This document shows, piece after piece, positions 5,295 through 7,375 of a DNA stretch of 7,375 nucleotides. The notes beneath the pieces were generated by a model, which was not told where the DNA came from, did no database searches, and saw nothing but the letters and a program-made list of their open reading frames with translations. The stretch lies in contig DASSNT010000030.1 of assembly GCA_035701285.1 (NCBI GenBank), positions 1 to 7,375 of the forward strand. Direction: 5' to 3'. This stretch comes from DASSBR01 sp035701285 (GTDB lineage: Bacteria > Pseudomonadota > Gammaproteobacteria > Natronospirales > DASSBR01). The stretch's first letter is position 1. Each line of letters opens with the position of its first letter. The position numbers and the translations under genes are program-made.

Positions 5295-7294
5295 TTCTGA
5301 AGCCGCGTTTTCCCCGCCTCGATCTGCTCGGGCGTGCCGTACAACACCAGCGTGTCGTCATCCTGCAGCACCGTGTCCGGCTCGGGCTGGCGGCCGACGA
5401 TGCCGCTGCGACGCAGCGCAGTCACCATGACGCCGCCCGCTTCGAGCTTCAGCTCGGACAGCGCGCGGCCGATCGCGTAGTCGTCGCCCTCCAGCGTTAC
5501 CGTGTCGAGCTGACCGCGAAACGCCTGGCTGCTCGGCATCGGCAAGGCGCCCTGCCCGCGAAACACATTGCGCAGCAGCGCGTAGCGGTCGCTGCGCACC
5601 CGCTGGATGCGGCGGAAGATGCGGCTGGCTGGCACGTGCAGCAGCGTCAGCAAATGCGACACCAGCATCAGGCTGGCCTCGAGCGTTTCGGGGATGACTT
5701 CGGTCGCGCCCTCCGCCTGCAACGCCTCCAGATGACTGTCGTCGCGGGTTCGGACCAGCACCGGGATATCCGGCCGCGCGCGCTTGGCGACCTTCAGAAT
5801 GGTGAGCGCCGTGCGCACGTTCGAGTAGCTGATCACCAGCGCGCGGGCGCGCGCCAATCCCGCCGCGTGCAGTACATCGTATTCTGTGGCGTCGCCGAAG
5901 AAGGCCTCGTCGCCGGCGGCGCGCGCCGCCTTGATTCGCGCCGGGTCGAGATCCAGCGCGACGTACTCGAAGTTCTCTTCTTCGAGAAAGCGGGCGACGT
6001 TCTGGCCGACGCGGCCATAGCCGGCGATGACGATATGACCGGCCGAGGTGACTTCGTGGCGCTCCATCGCCGCCTCTTCGATCTGCGTGTCCTCTTCGAG
6101 CGGCGTGTGGAAAACCAGCGTCGCGATGTGGCGGTTAAACAGTACGATAATCGGCCCGACCATCATCGTGATGACGATCACCGCCAGCGCGAACTGCGCC
6201 ACCGCCGGCGTCGCGACGCCGGTGCTGACCGCCAGCGCCAACAGCGCAAAGCCGAACTCACCGCCTTCGGACAACACCAGCCCGGTGCGCAGCGCCATGC
6301 TGCGTTCGGTGCCGATCGCCCGGGCGAGGAACGACGTGAGCAGCGTCTTGAGCACCAGCAGAGCAACGACGGCGACCAGTATCCAGACGCCCTGCTCGCG
6401 AATCACGACAGGGTCGACCAGCATCCCGATGGTGACAAAAAACAGCCCCAGCAGCACGTCGCGGAACGGCCTGATTTCCGCCTCGATCTGGTGGCGAAAC
6501 TCGGTTTCCGACAACGACATGCCGACCAGGAACGCGCCCAGCGCCAGCGACAAACCGAGGTTTTCGGTAATCCAGGAGGCGGCCAGCGTAAACAGCAGGA
6601 CCGCGAGCGTGAACAATTCGGACGAGCGCGCCGCAGCCACGCGATAAAAGATCGGCCGCAGCAGCCAGCGGCCGGCGATCAGAATGAGGCCGAGGGCCAG
6701 CACGCTTTTGCCGGCCGCCCATGCCAGATTCATGCCGAGGGTGCCCGGCGCGCCATGCGCCAGTTCCGGGATCAGGATCAGGAACGGGATGACGACAATG
6801 TCCTGGAACAGCAGCACCGCGATCGCGCGCTGACCGTGCACCAGGCTCAGCTCGCGCTGATCCGCCAGTTGCTTCACCACGACGGCGGTCGACGACATCG
6901 CGAACGCCGCGCTGACCACCAGCGCCATGCCCGGCTTGAGTTCGAAGACGTACAGCCCGATGCCCCAGATGATCAGCGTCGTCAGCGCCACCTGCGCCCC
7001 GCCCAGCAGCAGCACGGCGCGCCGCATCAGCATCAGGCGCTGCAGCGAGAACTCGAGGCCGAGCGTGAACAGCAGGAAGACGACGCCGAATTCGGCGAGC
7101 ACGCGGGTCTGTTCGGCATCGGGGATCCAGGCGAGGCCGTGCGGCCCGACCAGCACGCCGGTGAACAGGTAGGCGAGCACCGCCGGCAGACGCGCGCGGC
7201 GCAGCAGCGTACCGGCGATCACGGCGAGCGCCAGCAGCAGGACGATCAGCAGCAGATTGGCGCTGCCGGCTATATGTTCCGTCGTCTCGGGCAT
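5288..7294 (-). CDS. CPA2-family monovalent cation:proton antiporter, KefB/KefC-like, with RCK_N and RCK_C domains
   Basis: This 668-residue inner membrane protein is predicted to exchange K+ or Na+ for protons. Residues 10-395 are the Na+/H+ exchanger domain with about 12-13 hydrophobic segments. They include GPHGLAWI (50-57), FTLGLEFS (76-83) and the Kef-type Q-D pair in LLFQDIVVIP (Gln164-Asp165), the likely ion site. Residues 419-540 form an RCK_N/TrkA_N Rossmann domain with the nucleotide loop GYGRVG (425-430), an acidic strand end LDLDP (447-451) and FFGDAT (465-470). Residues about 595-668 form an RCK_C domain (VTLEGDDYAIG to LVLYGTPEQIEAGK). In E. coli, KefB and KefC are glutathione-gated K+ efflux systems that acidify the cytoplasm against electrophiles, but the RCK_C tail seen here is not part of them. 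Gating by NAD(H) or another ligand is therefore equally possible, and I assign no gene symbol. There is no Kef ancillary KefF/KefG-like gene beside it. The ATG at 7294 starts right at the first membrane segment and lacks a Shine-Dalgarno site. Confidence 0.93.
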   Translation of the reverse strand: MPETTEHIAGSANLLLIVLLLALAVIAGTLLRRARLPAVLAYLFTGVLVGPHGLAWIPDAEQTRVLAEFGVVFLLFTLGLEFSLQRLMLMRRAVLLLGGAQVALTTLIIWGIGLYVFELKPGMALVVSAAFAMSSTAVVVKQLADQRELSLVHGQRAIAVLLFQDIVVIPFLILIPELAHGAPGTLGMNLAWAAGKSVLALGLILIAGRWLLRPIFYRVAAARSSELFTLAVLLFTLAASWITENLGLSLALGAFLVGMSLSETEFRHQIEAEIRPFRDVLLGLFFVTIGMLVDPVVIREQGVWILVAVVALLVLKTLLTSFLARAIGTERSMALRTGLVLSEGGEFGFALLALAVSTGVATPAVAQFALAVIVITMMVGPIIVLFNRHIATLVFHTPLEEDTQIEEAAMERHEVTSAGHIVIAGYGRVGQNVARFLEEENFEYVALDLDPARIKAARAAGDEAFFGDATEYDVLHAAGLARARALVISYSNVRTALTILKVAKRARPDIPVLVRTRDDSHLEALQAEGATEVIPETLEASLMLVSHLLTLLHVPASRIFRRIQRVRSDRYALLRNVFRGQGALPMPSSQAFRGQLDTVTLEGDDYAIGRALSELKLEAGGVMVTALRRSGIVGRQPEPDTVLQDDDTLVLYGTPEQIEAGKTRLQNG

Positions 7295-7300
7295 GGCGGA

Positions 7301-7306
7301 ATCATA
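7301..7306 (-). promoter_or_regulatory. Candidate -10 element (TATGAT) directly before the antiporter start
   Basis: On the minus strand TATGAT, five of six bases of the -10 consensus, ends six bases before the ATG at 7294. No purine-rich ribosome binding site lies between them. The hexamer 17 bases upstream (CGGGAT, 7329-7324) is a poor -35 and falls inside the left arm of the inverted repeat at 7321-7358. The layout suggests a leaderless mRNA and a promoter that may need an activator. An upstream promoter outside the window is an alternative. Confidence 0.4.
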
Positions 7307-7320
7307 GCATCTGAGACTAC

Positions 7321-7358
7321 GTTATCCCGTCAGTCTGCCTGCGCCGCACCGGGATAAC
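7321..7358. repeat. Perfect 9-base inverted repeat upstream of the antiporter gene
   Basis: GTTATCCCG (7321-7329) and CGGGATAAC (7350-7358) are exact reverse complements separated by 20 bases. The left arm covers the expected -35 position of the antiporter promoter. It could be a two-site operator for a dimeric regulator, or a hairpin belonging to a gene beyond the edge. An ATG at 7360 just after the right arm opens a plus-strand frame (MAAHT) that leaves the window after five codons. It has too little sequence to be called a gene. Confidence 0.45.
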
Positions 7359-7375
7359 AATGGCCGCTCACACTG

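Noticed and set aside
4486..5361. Minus-strand open frame of 291 codons opposite the Omp85-like gene
   Set aside because: Antisense shadow of a gene with clear signal peptide, POTRA and barrel features; it also runs through the antiporter's 3' end in another frame.
5636..7357. Plus-strand open frame of 573 codons opposite the antiporter gene
   Set aside because: Its translation is a low-complexity run rich in Q, R, D and H, as expected for the antisense of a GC-rich membrane protein gene. It has no ribosome binding site or recognisable domain.
7350..7375. Resemblance to the lac operator (GGATAACAAT and, on the minus strand, TGTGAGCGG)
   Set aside because: The two half-matches are arranged differently from lacO, no vector or lac sequence is nearby, and the match is short enough to be chance in this inverted repeat.

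Overview
The window is GC-rich, chromosome-like bacterial DNA carrying five protein genes. Good Shine-Dalgarno sites, sigma-32 (RpoH)-type promoter elements, an Omp85-type outer membrane protein and a KefB/KefC-type antiporter all point to a Gram-negative proteobacterium, probably gamma or beta. No single feature fixes the genus. I see no mobile element, CRISPR array, tRNA or rRNA.

The left part (1-3456) is a compact proteostasis locus. On the minus strand an Hsp20-family small heat-shock protein gene (2191-2592) is followed after 13 bases by lon (2177 down to the window edge), which encodes the ATP-dependent Lon protease. The lon reading frame is open to base 1, and the gene is cut off just before its catalytic lysine. 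A second, more canonical Hsp20 gene (2956-3456) is transcribed the other way. The 363-base region between the divergent genes carries a sigma-32-like promoter facing each way, so the holdase chaperones and the protease are probably induced together by heat or misfolded protein. A strong GC hairpin at 3491-3527 closes the plus-strand Hsp20 unit.

The middle (3607-5274) holds an exported protein with one POTRA-like domain and a 16-strand-sized Omp85 barrel. It has the conserved L-R-G-Y motif and ends in phenylalanine. Its exact role is unknown. It runs convergently into a 668-residue CPA2 cation:proton antiporter gene (5288-7294, minus strand) with KefB/KefC-like membrane, RCK_N and RCK_C domains. 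The two stop codons are 13 bases apart and share a small hairpin.

The two envelope genes lack a Shine-Dalgarno sequence, and each has a -10-like hexamer only 6-8 bases before its ATG, which suggests leaderless transcripts. The two Hsp20 genes have clear ribosome binding sites. The right edge (7295-7375) holds a perfect 9-base inverted repeat upstream of the antiporter. The families are all known. The points most worth a second look are the divergent heat-shock architecture, the reduced Hsp20 paired with Lon, the minimal Omp85 protein and the possible leaderless starts.
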